Below, piece after piece: positions 32,864-41,954 of a DNA stretch of 57,246 nucleotides. Made by a program: the position numbers and the translations under genes. Positions within the stretch are counted from its first letter, which is position 1; every line of letters starts with the position of its first letter. Origin of the DNA: Collinsella sp. BG-O-102 (GTDB taxonomy: Bacteria > Actinomycetota > Coriobacteriia > Coriobacteriales > Coriobacteriaceae). The stretch is taken from assembly GCF_023656745.1 (NCBI RefSeq), contig NZ_JAMOKO010000014.1:1-57246 (forward strand). Reading direction: 5' to 3'. Under the pieces are notes generated by a model. The model searched no databases. It was not told the origin of the DNA and saw only the letters and a program-made list of their open reading frames with translations.

Positions 32864-33289
32864 CTAGGCTCGTCCGCGCAGTTCGATGTCTTGGATGTCG
32901 TCGAAGTCGATGGCGATGTCTTTGAGCTTGAGGAGCTTGAAGGCGGGGAGCGCCTCGTCGAGGATGCCGGTGCGGCTGCGATAGCCGTATGTATCGTAAT
33001 AGGTGACACGAACCAAGTCGCCACGTTTGAGACCCTCGAGCTTTTTAGAAAGCACGAGGGCTTTTTCTTCCGTGAGCTCACGTTTTGGCTCGACGGTGAT
33101 TTCCTGCTTGCGCACGAGTTCGTAGTATCCCGTGAGGGCGGCAAAGGGCATAAACTGTGCGGCGCGGTTGGCGCGCACGGCACCGTTGGCTGTGAGGTTG
33201 GGGTCGGCGGCGCGGCGTCTGCCCTCGGGGTCCGCCAGGCGCTCGAAGGCGGTCGGCGGGCGCACGGGCTGTTGTTTGGGTTTAGGCAC
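32864..33289 (-). CDS. YolD-like protein, partner of the Y-family polymerase
   Basis: This 141-residue protein has the YolD-like pattern: AAQFMPFAALTGYYELVRKQE near the middle, then ELTEEKALVLSKKLEGLKRGDLVRVTYYDTYGYRSRTG. YolD proteins are encoded beside UvrX-type polymerases in Firmicutes and are thought to act like UmuD. It starts at GTG 33289 with ggagg five bases upstream and overlaps the polymerase gene by eight bases, so translation is coupled. The TTG at 33301 lacks an RBS. Confidence 0.85.
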   Translation of the reverse strand: MPKPKQQPVRPPTAFERLADPEGRRRAADPNLTANGAVRANRAAQFMPFAALTGYYELVRKQEITVEPKRELTEEKALVLSKKLEGLKRGDLVRVTYYDTYGYRSRTGILDEALPAFKLLKLKDIAIDFDDIQDIELRGRA

Positions 33290-34787
33290 GGTGTCCTCCA
33301 ACTTGGTCGTTGCGTTCGCGCGCGGTGGCGCCGGCGGTAAAGCTTAATCCCTTGACGAGCGCGTTCTTGCCGTACTTGCCTTTCACAGCCAGGACGGCGC
33401 GCGCCAGGTCGCGCTCGCGCTCATCGGCCTCGACATCGCTAAACAGATCGATAGTGGCAAATTCCTCGGGCATGAGGTTGCCAAAGCCCAGGTTGATTCG
33501 CTTGACCGGTCGTTTAGGGTCGACCGTTTGCGCCCAAAGGTCATCGAAATAGCCCATGATCTTCTTAAACGAATTGGTGCGCTCGGGCAGCTTGCGCGAG
33601 GCGTTGGAGTGCGCAAAGAGCGCGGCATAGCCACCACGCGGTTTGCCGCCATGCTCTCCCACAAAGATGCCATCGATTGCCTGCGCTTCGCGCACCAGGC
33701 GGCGCCGTTCGTCATCGCGCTGGACGGGCTTGGGAGCACGGGGCGCGAGCTCGGGGCCGGCGGTTGCGGTGGGTTCGATGCTCGACGTACTCGAGCGCAG
33801 GTGTCCGCATCCGTCCACATATTGTGCAGTACCGCTGGCATCAAGCCTGCGTATGTCAGCGCGCTCGCTCGCGTAGCCCACAAAGAGCGAGATACTGTCG
33901 CAGACCACGTGCTTATCGACCAAGTCCAACACGGCGTTGTCGACCATCTCGCGCAAGACGGTGTAGGCCTGCTCGTAGGCATAACCCTTCGAGAGCACCT
34001 GTCCTGTAGTGGTCGAAGTTGCTTGCGGGCGATAGGCTTGGATATCGGCGATGGTTGTCGGCTCGCGTCCGAAGGCGTGGTCGATGAGATACTCGGCATT
34101 GACGCCGAGCTCGTCGTAAAGCAGGTTTTCGTCGAGCGCCGCGACGCCCATCAGATCGTAGACGCCGTATTTTTCGAGTCGTGCTGCCACGCCGGGGCCG
34201 ATGCCCCAGATATCGGTGATGGGACGATGGGGCCAGATTTCCTTGCGAAAGGTCTCGTCGTCGAGTATGCCGATGCGGCTGGGTACGTGCTTGGCGGTGA
34301 TATCGAGTGCAACCTTGGCCTGGAATAGGTTGGGGCCGATGCCGACCGTCGCCGTGATGCCGGTGCGCGCCAGGACCTCGTCGCGCAACATGCAGGCGAG
34401 CCCTTCCGCATCGGTGTGATAAAGGTCCAGATAGGGTGTCACGTCGATAAAGCACTCGTCAATTGAGTAGACGTGAACGTCTTGCGGACTGACGTATTCC
34501 AGGTAGATACCGTAGATCTGCGCCGACACCTCCATGTAGTGCTGCATGCGCGGTACGGCCTTGATGTAGTCGATGCTATCGGGAATCTCAAATAGGCGGC
34601 AGCGATTGTGAATCCCTAAGTCCTTCATGGCCTGCGTGATGGCGAGGCAGATGGTCGTGCGTCCGCGCGATTCGTCGGCAACGACCAGGTTGGTGGTGAG
34701 CGGATTGAGCCCACGGTCGACGCATTCGACGCTGGCATAAAACGTCTTGAGGTCGATGCAGATGTAGGTGTGCTGCCCGCCCGCCAT
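33282..34787 (-). CDS. Y-family translesion DNA polymerase (UmuC/UvrX/DinB type)
   Basis: This 501-residue error-prone polymerase copies damaged DNA. Catalytic carboxylates are visible in CIDLKTFYASVE (D12) and YSIDECFIDV (D110, E111). The helix-hairpin-helix region ITDIWGIGPGVAARLEKYGVYDLMG follows. The length and the YolD partner place it in the UvrX/UmuC group rather than classic DinB. It starts at ATG 34787 with gggagggc five bases upstream; the ATG at 34808 is less likely. Two LexA-type boxes lie just upstream, so it is SOS-controlled. Confidence 0.93.
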   Translation of the reverse strand: MAGGQHTYICIDLKTFYASVECVDRGLNPLTTNLVVADESRGRTTICLAITQAMKDLGIHNRCRLFEIPDSIDYIKAVPRMQHYMEVSAQIYGIYLEYVSPQDVHVYSIDECFIDVTPYLDLYHTDAEGLACMLRDEVLARTGITATVGIGPNLFQAKVALDITAKHVPSRIGILDDETFRKEIWPHRPITDIWGIGPGVAARLEKYGVYDLMGVAALDENLLYDELGVNAEYLIDHAFGREPTTIADIQAYRPQATSTTTGQVLSKGYAYEQAYTVLREMVDNAVLDLVDKHVVCDSISLFVGYASERADIRRLDASGTAQYVDGCGHLRSSTSSIEPTATAGPELAPRAPKPVQRDDERRRLVREAQAIDGIFVGEHGGKPRGGYAALFAHSNASRKLPERTNSFKKIMGYFDDLWAQTVDPKRPVKRINLGFGNLMPEEFATIDLFSDVEADERERDLARAVLAVKGKYGKNALVKGLSFTAGATARERNDQVGGHRA

Positions 34788-34801
34788 CCGAGCCCTCCCA
34801 T

Positions 34802-34861
34802 CAAACACATGTTCTTATCGAATACCTGTTCGATAATACCCGCTTGCACGGACACCGTCAA
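34802..34861 (-). promoter_or_regulatory. SOS promoter with two tandem LexA-type boxes
   Basis: On the minus strand TTGACG (34861-34856) and TATTAT (34838-34833) have a 17-base spacer. Two boxes, cgaatacctgttcg (34819-34832) and caaacacatgttct (34802-34815), each match 12 of 14 positions of the Gram-positive consensus CGAACRNRYGTTYG. They sit directly after the -10, where LexA would block transcription of the polymerase-YolD operon. Confidence 0.85.
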
Positions 34862-35011
34862 AATCTGTCCCTTTTTGGCAAGTATGGTCGTGCGGCTTCA
34901 TCGGGGTTTTAACGCAGCCCTAAAGAGCGCGAAACAGCTCGGAAAAGCTCGCTTCGTAGCATGAGCCTAACGATCGATACCACCATAAAGCACGGAAGGG
35001 TTGTGGGGATA

Positions 35012-35536
35012 ATGGTCAACTATGGGTTTGGTATGCCGACGCGCTTGGTTGCGGATGGGGATGTGGCTCGCTGGTGCGGGCGATTGGTTGCCCACTATGG
35101 CGGCACCAAGGCACTGGTCGTGCTGGGAGGCGACAAGCACACGCGCGATGAGCTCGTTTCGGCGGCGCTGGGCTCGCTCGATCGTGCCCTGCTCGAACGC
35201 GTACTCTTTCGTTGCGGTTCGGCCGGGGGCGACGGGGGAGACGATTTGGTCGATGAGGCCGTAGCCCTGGCAACCGATGAGGGCGTGGACTTTGTCCTGG
35301 CGATTGGCGATGCCGATACTGCTGGCTTCGCGCGCGAGCTCGCGCGTCGCATGGCGGCGCTCGATGCCGGCGAAGACGGTTTTGTCCCTTATGGATGCAT
35401 TCTCTCGGAGGGCAAGGTGCCTGCTGTCGTGGGCACCGGTGAGGTTCCCGTTTTTGCCATTATCGCGCCCGAACTGCTGGAGGGTATCGGGTCTCCTCTG
35501 CGTGAGTTGCTCGGTAGCGTCTGCGCCGCGGCCTAA
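35012..35536 (+). CDS. Iron-alcohol-dehydrogenase-like N-terminal domain, stand-alone
   Basis: This 174-residue protein starts MVNYGFGMPTRLVADGDV and resembles the nucleotide-binding half of iron-containing alcohol/butanol dehydrogenases (KALVVLGGDKHTRDELV, then ALATDEGVDFVLAIGDADT). The expected metal-binding helical half (about 200 residues with His ligands) is missing, and GGGS, which binds the cofactor, is replaced by GDAD. It may be a degenerate paralogue or a non-catalytic binding protein. ATG 35012 has gggga upstream; a longer start at 34961 lacks an RBS. Confidence 0.6.
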   Translation: MVNYGFGMPTRLVADGDVARWCGRLVAHYGGTKALVVLGGDKHTRDELVSAALGSLDRALLERVLFRCGSAGGDGGDDLVDEAVALATDEGVDFVLAIGDADTAGFARELARRMAALDAGEDGFVPYGCILSEGKVPAVVGTGEVPVFAIIAPELLEGIGSPLRELLGSVCAAA

Positions 35537-35546
35537 TATTTGCCAT

Positions 35547-35609
35547 AAAAGGACGGGTTATTTTTGGTTGGTAAAGCGTTTGACCTGCCAAAATAAGCCT
35601 GTCCCTTTT
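35547..35609. repeat. Imperfect palindrome upstream of pgi
   Basis: The arms aaaaggacgggttatttttgg (35547-35567) and ccaaaataagcctgtccctttt (35588-35609) are complementary apart from a few mismatches and one bulge. The sequence ctgtccctttttgg recurs at 34865-34878. It lies in the 200-base gap before pgi, which holds no gene. Confidence 0.55.
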
Positions 35610-35735
35610 TGGTCGGTTGCCGTTTGGGGGCCGATTGGCAACGCTCGCTGATTATAGTATTGACCTGCGCTAGAATAGTGGCATCTGAATGTCCGGGCGC
35701 ATGGAGGCGTGCGCCCGTATGCTGAGGAGGACTCT

Positions 35736-37430
35736 ATGGCAACTGTTGCCGCACCTATCGACGTTACGTCGACCGCCGCTTGGAAGGCGCTCGAGGCCCA
35801 TCAGGAGAAGCTCGAGGCCGAGGGCATCGACCTCAAGGCCTGGTTCGCTGCCGATCCCGAGCGTGTGAACAAGCTGAGCTTTGACGCTGGTGACCTGCAC
35901 TTTGACCTGTCCAAGAACCTGGTGACCGATGAGACCGTCAAGCTGCTGTGCGATCTTGCCCGCGAGGTGAAGCTCGAGGAGCGCCGCGACGCCATGTTCT
36001 CCGGCGAGCACATCAACACCACCGAGGACCGCGCTGTTCTGCACACCGCGCTTCGCCGTCCGGCAAGCGAGAAGGGCCAGCTCATCGTTGACGGCCAGGA
36101 TGTCGTCGCCGACGTGCACGAGGTCCTCGACCGCATGTATGCCTTCGCCGAGCGCGTTCGCTCCGGTGAGTGGAAGGGCGTAACCGGCAAGAGGATCGAG
36201 CACCTGGTGTCCATCGGCATCGGTGGCTCCGATCTGGGCCCGGTCATGGCCTACGAGGCTCTGCGTCCCTACGCCGACGCCGGTATCGACTGCCGCTATA
36301 TCTCCAACATCGACCCCAACGATCAGGCAGAGAAGCTCAAGGGCCTCGATCCCGAGACCACGCTCGTGATTATCGTCTCCAAGACCTTCACCACGCTCGA
36401 GACCCTCACCAACGCTCGCGAGGTCAAGACCTGGATGCTCGAGCAGCTCAAGGCTCAGGGTGCCATCGACGGCTCCGAGGAGCAGAACGCCGAGGCTGTG
36501 GCAAAGCACTTCGTCGCCGTTTCCACCGCACTCGAGAAGGTTGAGGCCTTCGGTATCGACCCCGCCAACGCCTTCGGCTTCTGGAACTGGGTTGGCGGCC
36601 GCTATTCTGTCGACTCCGCCGTGGGCCTGTCGCTGATCGTCGTGCTCGGCCCCGAGCGCTTCCAGCAGTTCCTCGAGGGCTTCCATGCCATCGACGAGTA
36701 CTTCTGCAACACGCCGCTCGAGAGCAACGCCGTCGCGCTGATGGGCCTGCTCAACGTCTGGTACGTCAACTTCTTCGGCTCCAAGAGCCACGCCGTGCTT
36801 CCGTACTGCCAGTATCTGCACCGCTTCCCGGCCTACCTGCAGCAGCTCACCATGGAGTCCAACGGCAAGCACGTCCGCTGGGACGGCAGCGCTGTGACCT
36901 CCGATACCGGCGAGATCTTCTGGGGCGAGCCCGGCACCAACGGCCAGCATGCCTTCTACCAGCTGCTGCACCAGGGCACTGTGGTGGTTCCGGCCGACTT
37001 CATCGCCTTCGCCAATACCGCCAACCCTGCGACCGATAGCGGTCAGGACGTGCACGAGCTGTTCCTGGGCAACTTCCTTGCCCAGACCAAGGCACTCGCC
37101 TTTGGCAAGACAGCCGACGAGGTTCGTGCCGAGGGTACGCCCGAGCAGATCGTCCCGGCCCGCTGCTTTGAGGGCAACCGTCCGACGACCTCGATCTTCG
37201 GCGACACACTGACCCCATTTGCACTCGGCGAGCTCATCGCCCTGTACGAGCACATCACGTTTGTCGAGGGCACGGTCTGGGGCATCGACTCCTATGACCA
37301 GTGGGGCGTTGAGCTGGGCAAGCAGCTTGCCAAGCAGATTACTCCGGCCTTCCACGACGACGCTGCCAAGGCCGAGCAGGACGCTTCGACCCAGGCGCTC
37401 ATCGAGTTCTACCGCGCTCACCGCAAGTAG
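35736..37430 (+). CDS. pgi: Glucose-6-phosphate isomerase
   Basis: This 564-residue enzyme interconverts glucose-6-phosphate and fructose-6-phosphate. Clear signatures: [58 protein letters not shown] and [22 protein letters not shown] gaggagg lies six bases before ATG 35736. It is monocistronic, with a hairpin terminator at 37465. Confidence 0.97.
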   Translation: MATVAAPIDVTSTAAWKALEAHQEKLEAEGIDLKAWFAADPERVNKLSFDAGDLHFDLSKNLVTDETVKLLCDLAREVKLEERRDAMFSGEHINTTEDRAVLHTALRRPASEKGQLIVDGQDVVADVHEVLDRMYAFAERVRSGEWKGVTGKRIEHLVSIGIGGSDLGPVMAYEALRPYADAGIDCRYISNIDPNDQAEKLKGLDPETTLVIIVSKTFTTLETLTNAREVKTWMLEQLKAQGAIDGSEEQNAEAVAKHFVAVSTALEKVEAFGIDPANAFGFWNWVGGRYSVDSAVGLSLIVVLGPERFQQFLEGFHAIDEYFCNTPLESNAVALMGLLNVWYVNFFGSKSHAVLPYCQYLHRFPAYLQQLTMESNGKHVRWDGSAVTSDTGEIFWGEPGTNGQHAFYQLLHQGTVVVPADFIAFANTANPATDSGQDVHELFLGNFLAQTKALAFGKTADEVRAEGTPEQIVPARCFEGNRPTTSIFGDTLTPFALGELIALYEHITFVEGTVWGIDSYDQWGVELGKQLAKQITPAFHDDAAKAEQDASTQALIEFYRAHRK

Positions 37431-37464
37431 TCGCTGCTGTTAACGCATCGCGCCTTATAGTCAG

Positions 37465-37494
37465 GGGCCCGTATCCTATCGGATGCGGGCCCCT
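37465..37494 (+). terminator. Terminator of pgi
   Basis: The stem ggggcccgtatcc/cggatgcgggcccc is followed by a short T stretch. It lies between the convergent pgi and the VirD4-like gene and could serve both strands. Confidence 0.75.
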
Positions 37495-37571
37495 TTGCTT
37501 TGCCGTGGTCCCGGGGCGCACGGCCTTTGTGAAACATCGCCGGGGCGCCGCGCGCTGCGAGAACCCTGCGC

Positions 37572-38876
37572 CTAGATCTCGGTCTCCGCATGGCCTCGCT
37601 GCGCCTCGGGCAGCTCCCCGTAGAGCGGATGGTCTTCGAGCCTAAAGCGCTCGACCTGTTCGGGAGTGTGGCCGCGCACAAAGAGCCACGAGCGATCGAT
37701 CGGCGTCGCCATGAGCGTGCTGGGCAGTGCGTCGGCGCGGTCGGAAAACACCCGGGCGCTCTCGGGATCCTGGAACGCCAGCACCAGATGCGTGTCGCAG
37801 TTGCCCATGATGGAGCGTGCGCGTGCCTCGCCATAGAGCGCATCGAGCTGATTGGTCGACTGCAATAGCAGCGTTGCCCAGATGTTGCGGCTTCGGATAA
37901 TCGAGAGCACGTTGTCGATCTGGGGGATCTGCAGATTTGCGAAGTCATCGAGCATAAAGCGCACGGGCACGGGCAGGCTGCCGTCGGGCTGCCTATCGGC
38001 CTCACGAATGAGGCCCATAAACGCCTGCGAAATAAAGAGGCCGGTCAGCGGATCGAGATTGCGGTCAATATCGCTCACGGTTACAAACAGGGCGCAGGGG
38101 GTGTGTCCCATGGAAGCGAAGTCCACCTGATGGCACTCACGATAGAGCTGTGCCGCACCGTCGAATCCCAGACACATGACCTTTTCGGCAAGGATGCCGA
38201 CGATGCTCGCGTGCATGCGCTCGGCATTTTGCGTAATGGCGTAGCGCCGCCATAGCGAGAGGGCATAGCTTTGGGGGTCGGTCGTGATCAGGTCGTCAAA
38301 CAATCGACCCGTGGCACCGTCCTGCAGGTGCTCGATCAGCTTGATGACCGAGCTGATCGTCTGCTCGTCGGCGGGTAGCTGTTCGGTGACGTAGGCGATA
38401 AGACACGACAGCAGGTTTGCCGCCGCATGATCCCAAAAAGGCTGGTTGTTGTCCTCGATGGGGCAGATGGCCTTTGCCACCGAGAGGATGTCCTGCTGGT
38501 TGGGCCTGCCGTCCGCCTTGCGGCGAATGTGCCTCAGGGGGTTGTAGCCGCAGCGCTCGATGCCGGGCGCAAGGGCCGGGACGGTGTTGAGGTCGGCGAA
38601 GTTGAGACATTGCACGCGGTAACCGTGGGCTGCCAGCACGGGTCCCACTTCGCGACAGAGCGTGCCTTTGGTGTCGAGCACGATGTAGCTTGCGTTCATT
38701 TGCAGTAGGTTGGGCTTGAGGACGTTTCGGGTCTTGCCGGCTCCCGAGGGGCCGATCACAAGTGCATTGTTGTTGAGTCCCGTTTGGCGGGTGTCGCAGG
38801 AAAGCGTTCGATCCTTGGCGAGGATGGTGGACAATGCGGACTCAGATGCGGCGAGGCGGCTGGCGAGGTTAGACAT
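37572..38876 (-). CDS. Compact VirD4/TraG-like coupling ATPase
   Basis: This 434-residue P-loop ATPase of the type IV secretion coupling family has Walker A IGPSGAGKTR (about 42-49), ASYIVLDTKGTLCREVG after it, Walker B RFMLDDFANL (about 306-315) and the downstream LLLQSTNQL motif. Typical TraG/VirD4 proteins have two N-terminal membrane helices and 550-700 residues; here these helices are absent, so the protein appears soluble. RBS aaggagg precedes ATG 38876. The start overlaps the end of the ClpP-like gene by eight bases. No relaxase or secretion genes are nearby. Confidence 0.88.
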   Translation of the reverse strand: MSNLASRLAASESALSTILAKDRTLSCDTRQTGLNNNALVIGPSGAGKTRNVLKPNLLQMNASYIVLDTKGTLCREVGPVLAAHGYRVQCLNFADLNTVPALAPGIERCGYNPLRHIRRKADGRPNQQDILSVAKAICPIEDNNQPFWDHAAANLLSCLIAYVTEQLPADEQTISSVIKLIEHLQDGATGRLFDDLITTDPQSYALSLWRRYAITQNAERMHASIVGILAEKVMCLGFDGAAQLYRECHQVDFASMGHTPCALFVTVSDIDRNLDPLTGLFISQAFMGLIREADRQPDGSLPVPVRFMLDDFANLQIPQIDNVLSIIRSRNIWATLLLQSTNQLDALYGEARARSIMGNCDTHLVLAFQDPESARVFSDRADALPSTLMATPIDRSWLFVRGHTPEQVERFRLEDHPLYGELPEAQRGHAETEI

Positions 38877-39486
38877 GGGCGACCTCCTTGGTGGTCGAGA
38901 GGATTTCGTGGGCAAAGCCGAGCTCGACGGCGCGCTCGGCCGAAAGGTAGGTGTCTTTTGCAGTGAGGGACTGGATGCGCTTGGGCGTGAGGCCGCTGCG
39001 GTCCGAGAGGATTTGCGTGAGGGTCTTGCGGGTCTGCATGAGACGCCGGCTGGTTTCCTGCAGCGCAAGTGCCGAGCCGCCTGCCCCCTGGGGGATCAGC
39101 GGGTCGTGAATCATGAGCTCTGCATGGGGCGCCATACGGCGATCGTCGCCGCCCATAAAAATCACGGCGCCCATGGACGCGGCGAATTCCAGGCAGACGG
39201 TGCGGATGGGGCACGATGCGAGGCGCATGGCGTCATAGATCGCAAGACCCGATCGCACGCTTCCGCCGGCGCTGGCGACAAATATGGTGATGGGGCGGCT
39301 GGGGTCGGTGGCATCGAGCAGGCGGATCTGCTGGCATAGGTCGTGGGCCATCGGGGTTTCGATGTTTCCCATGACGGAGAGCTCGCGACGGGCGAGCATC
39401 TCATCGTAAATGCTGGTGAGCGTGATACCTCGGGCGGATTCACGCATGGTGAGGGGGCTGATGATGGGGGAATGATTGGTGTCCAT
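38869..39486 (-). CDS. ClpP-like serine protease coupled to VirD4-like ATPase
   Basis: This 205-residue member of the ClpP/crotonase fold retains the full catalytic triad: Ser104 in EFAASMGAV, His127 in LMIHDPL and Asp178 in AKDTYLSAERAVELG. The oxyanion region is SAGGSVRSGLAIYDAM. It is not the housekeeping ClpP, since no clpX follows and the active-site context is CLEFAASMG instead of CMGQAASMG. It may be the proteolytic partner of the ATPase whose gene it overlaps. RBS aaagga lies upstream. Confidence 0.87.
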   Translation of the reverse strand: MDTNHSPIISPLTMRESARGITLTSIYDEMLARRELSVMGNIETPMAHDLCQQIRLLDATDPSRPITIFVASAGGSVRSGLAIYDAMRLASCPIRTVCLEFAASMGAVIFMGGDDRRMAPHAELMIHDPLIPQGAGGSALALQETSRRLMQTRKTLTQILSDRSGLTPKRIQSLTAKDTYLSAERAVELGFAHEILSTTKEVAHV

Positions 39487-39549
39487 GGGGACTCCTTTCT
39501 GTTGGTTGTGTTGTGGAATAGGGTTATAGCCCGCGCAGAGGCTGGTGGG

Positions 39550-40440
39550 CTACAGGGTTCGTCCGAGCCTGAGATCGAGCTCGGTTGTGGGGCAGGCTGC
39601 CTGTTCGTGCGGCTCGCAAGCGCCAAGGGCTCCAAAGCGATGGAGCGTTGCGGCGGGCGTGGTGTAGGCGAGCCGCAGCTGATGCTCGACAGGGGCACAT
39701 CCGTCATTTTTGTAATGAGCCGCGTAGTACTGCGCGATGCTGGCGTTCATCTCGCTGCCATTGCGATGGCGCTCAAACTGGCGTCTGCAGGTCTCGATGA
39801 TCTTTGCTACCGACTTGGGTGCCGTCGCGGGAACAAGGGCGAGATAGCCCTCAAATAGCTCGTTGATGCTCAGGAGGCACAGCAGATCGATCAGCGTCCT
39901 TATGGCTGCTCCCTCGGCGGAAAAGTGCGCGGTCATGCGGTTATATCGGTTGCGGTCGACGATGGCCGCATGGGGTCTTGGAGTTTTCTGTCCCGTGGTC
40001 CCGGGCTTTTGCCGCGCCTGTGTATTGAGCTCGACGTTGCAGCGCTTGAGGCCGTCCAACGGAATGAACAGTGCGGTGCGCAGGGTGTTCCGCTTGCTTT
40101 CGAGTTCATGACGCTCGTCGGGTTCCCATTCGAGCTTGAGTTTCGTGTCGAGCGCCGTAAGCATATGGGCTAGGCAGCCTACGGTAAGAACGTACGAATC
40201 GTTGTCGCGTTTTGGGGCATAGGGGTCTGTCAGCTTGCGAATGTCGGGGTCGCCCATGATCTTTGTGCAGCGCTTCAGCAGTTGAGGGTGGTCGGCCAAG
40301 ATCGTCGCGAGCGGTAGCGACGCGTAGTTCTTGATGGTCGCGGCGGCAAAGGCGGCGTCATATTCGTTTGCATATGCTCGCTCAATGCGGGCATCCAGAA
40401 TGCTTTTCTTATCGCCGTCTTCAGCGTGGCGGTTTGTCAT
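39550..40440 (-). CDS. Unknown protein, first gene of the VirD4-ClpP operon
   Basis: This 296-residue mostly hydrophilic protein is predicted α-helical by inspection and has no signal peptide or membrane segment. I recognise no domain. Features are a Glu/Arg-rich middle (EWEPDERHELESKRNTLRTA) and a conserved-looking hydrophobic stretch IRTLIDLLCLLSINELFEGYL. It precedes the ClpP-like gene by 63 bases on the same strand. The start at 40440 has ggag upstream. The frame continues upstream with His-rich repeats, but that part lacks an RBS. Confidence 0.7.
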   Translation of the reverse strand: MTNRHAEDGDKKSILDARIERAYANEYDAAFAAATIKNYASLPLATILADHPQLLKRCTKIMGDPDIRKLTDPYAPKRDNDSYVLTVGCLAHMLTALDTKLKLEWEPDERHELESKRNTLRTALFIPLDGLKRCNVELNTQARQKPGTTGQKTPRPHAAIVDRNRYNRMTAHFSAEGAAIRTLIDLLCLLSINELFEGYLALVPATAPKSVAKIIETCRRQFERHRNGSEMNASIAQYYAAHYKNDGCAPVEHQLRLAYTTPAATLHRFGALGACEPHEQAACPTTELDLRLGRTL

Positions 40441-41048
40441 AGCTTCTCCAATCGGTTGATGTTCGTGCTGTTTGTTGATGTGTTGGTTGTCGTGAGTGAT
40501 GTGCTTGCCGTGGGTGATGTGCTGACGTTGGGGTGCTATGCGGTTTTCAATGAGCCCGTGAGGCAGTTGCTGCAGGGGCGGGATGGAACGGCCCATGCAA
40601 GGCGGAAGGCATCGTGCTCAAAATCGAGACAGCAATGCCCTGGGTGCCTCACATGTGGCAGTTACCTCATTAAGTTGTCATTGCGTTTGGGGTTGTACTT
40701 TGCCGATCTTCTTTCTCTTACACGCTGAAAACTGAAACTGAATATGCTCGATCAAACGATGACCACCGGAGCGGTCATCTTTAAAGTACGTTCGTTTTGC
40801 TGATTTGACAAGAACTAATTTTGAAATTTATTTCTCCGGGATGAAATGAGGTCGGTGGGGCGGCCGCGTTTAGCGTCGTTAGCTTTGCATGTGGTGGCTC
40901 GGCGTTTGGGCTGGAACGACTGAGCCCCGAGATGGCGTCCCGTCCATGTTTGAGACAATATATGACTTTTTGCCCGTTGCAAACGGAGTCGCGGTGGGTG
41001 TTCTGTATGATGGCTCAGACAAGGTTGTTCAATGACATGGAGGCATAT
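40441..41048. other. 600-base gene-free region upstream of the VirD4-ClpP operon
   Basis: No convincing gene is visible. It contains degenerate tandem repeats of gtgatgtgct type (about 40470-40530), a hairpin gatgacc/ggtcatc (40758-40779) and an AT-rich stretch with ttgaca (40805-40810). The promoter of the minus-strand operon must lie here, but I cannot fix it. The RBS of the HAD gene is at the right end. Confidence 0.4.
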
Positions 41049-41891
41049 ATGGCAATCAAAGCCATCGCGATGGATATCGACGGTACGCTCACCAACGATC
41101 AGAAAGTGATTAGCCCGCGTACGCGCGAGAAGCTGCTCGCGGCGCAGGAGTCGGGCATTAAGCTCATTTTGGCTTCGGGCCGTCCCGCATGGGGGCTGCA
41201 CGCGTTGGCACAGGAGCTCGACCTTCAAAACCATGACGGTCTGCTGGTGGCCTTTAACGGCGCTCACGTCGTCGATGCCCAGACCGACGAGGTGCTGTTC
41301 GATCAAGCTATGCCTGCCGACGAATTGCATCGCCTGATTGATCACCTGCGTAATTTTGACGTGATCCCTATGATTTCGCTCGGTCGCGATCTGCATGTCG
41401 AGGACTCGTATCATTGCATGATAACGCTGCCTGACGGCTCGCAGAAGAATATCGTCAAGTATGAGCGCGACGCGTGCGATCTTAAGATTCGCGAGGTGGA
41501 GAGCCTGCATGAGGTCGCTGACGCTTATCCTGTGGACAAGCTACTCACTGCGGGCGACCCGGCCTATCTGCAAGCGCATCACGAGGAGATGTACGCGCCC
41601 TTTACTCAGACGCTTTCGGGTATGTTTACGGCCGACTGGTACTTCGAGTTTACGGCGCCCGGTATCGACAAGGCCCGTGCGCTCGAGGGTGCCCTGCCCA
41701 AGCTCGGCATCGATGCCAGCGAGGTCGTATCGTTTGGCGACGGCCAGAACGACAAGTCCATGATTGAGTGGGCCGGCACCGGTGTTGCCATGGGCAACGC
41801 GGTCGATGAGGTTAAGGCCGTGGCCCAGATGGTGACCGCCAATAACAACGAAGACGGCATTGCGGTGGCGCTGGATAAGCTGCTGGGTTAG
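41049..41891 (+). CDS. Cof-type HAD hydrolase
   Basis: This 280-residue enzyme begins IKAIAMDIDGTLTNDQKVISPRTREKL (nucleophile Asp, motif I) and ends with VVSFGDGQNDKSMIEWAGTGVAMGNA (motif IV), with a type IIB cap between. It probably dephosphorylates sugar phosphates or similar metabolites; the substrate is unknown. RBS ggagg lies five bases upstream of ATG 41049. A second HAD gene of another subfamily follows 63 bases downstream. Confidence 0.92.
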   Translation: MAIKAIAMDIDGTLTNDQKVISPRTREKLLAAQESGIKLILASGRPAWGLHALAQELDLQNHDGLLVAFNGAHVVDAQTDEVLFDQAMPADELHRLIDHLRNFDVIPMISLGRDLHVEDSYHCMITLPDGSQKNIVKYERDACDLKIREVESLHEVADAYPVDKLLTAGDPAYLQAHHEEMYAPFTQTLSGMFTADWYFEFTAPGIDKARALEGALPKLGIDASEVVSFGDGQNDKSMIEWAGTGVAMGNAVDEVKAVAQMVTANNNEDGIAVALDKLLG

Positions 41892-41954
41892 AATCGCCGA
41901 TAATGCATGGTTCGGGCGCCTGCTTACAGGCGCCCTTTTGTTAGGGAGGGTGCC

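Noticed and set aside
40470-40608. N-terminal His-rich extension (HITHGKHITH) of the unknown 296-residue protein
   Set aside because: The frame is open, but there is no RBS for the upstream start and a good one for ATG 40440. The His repeats come from tandem DNA repeats of about 10 bases.
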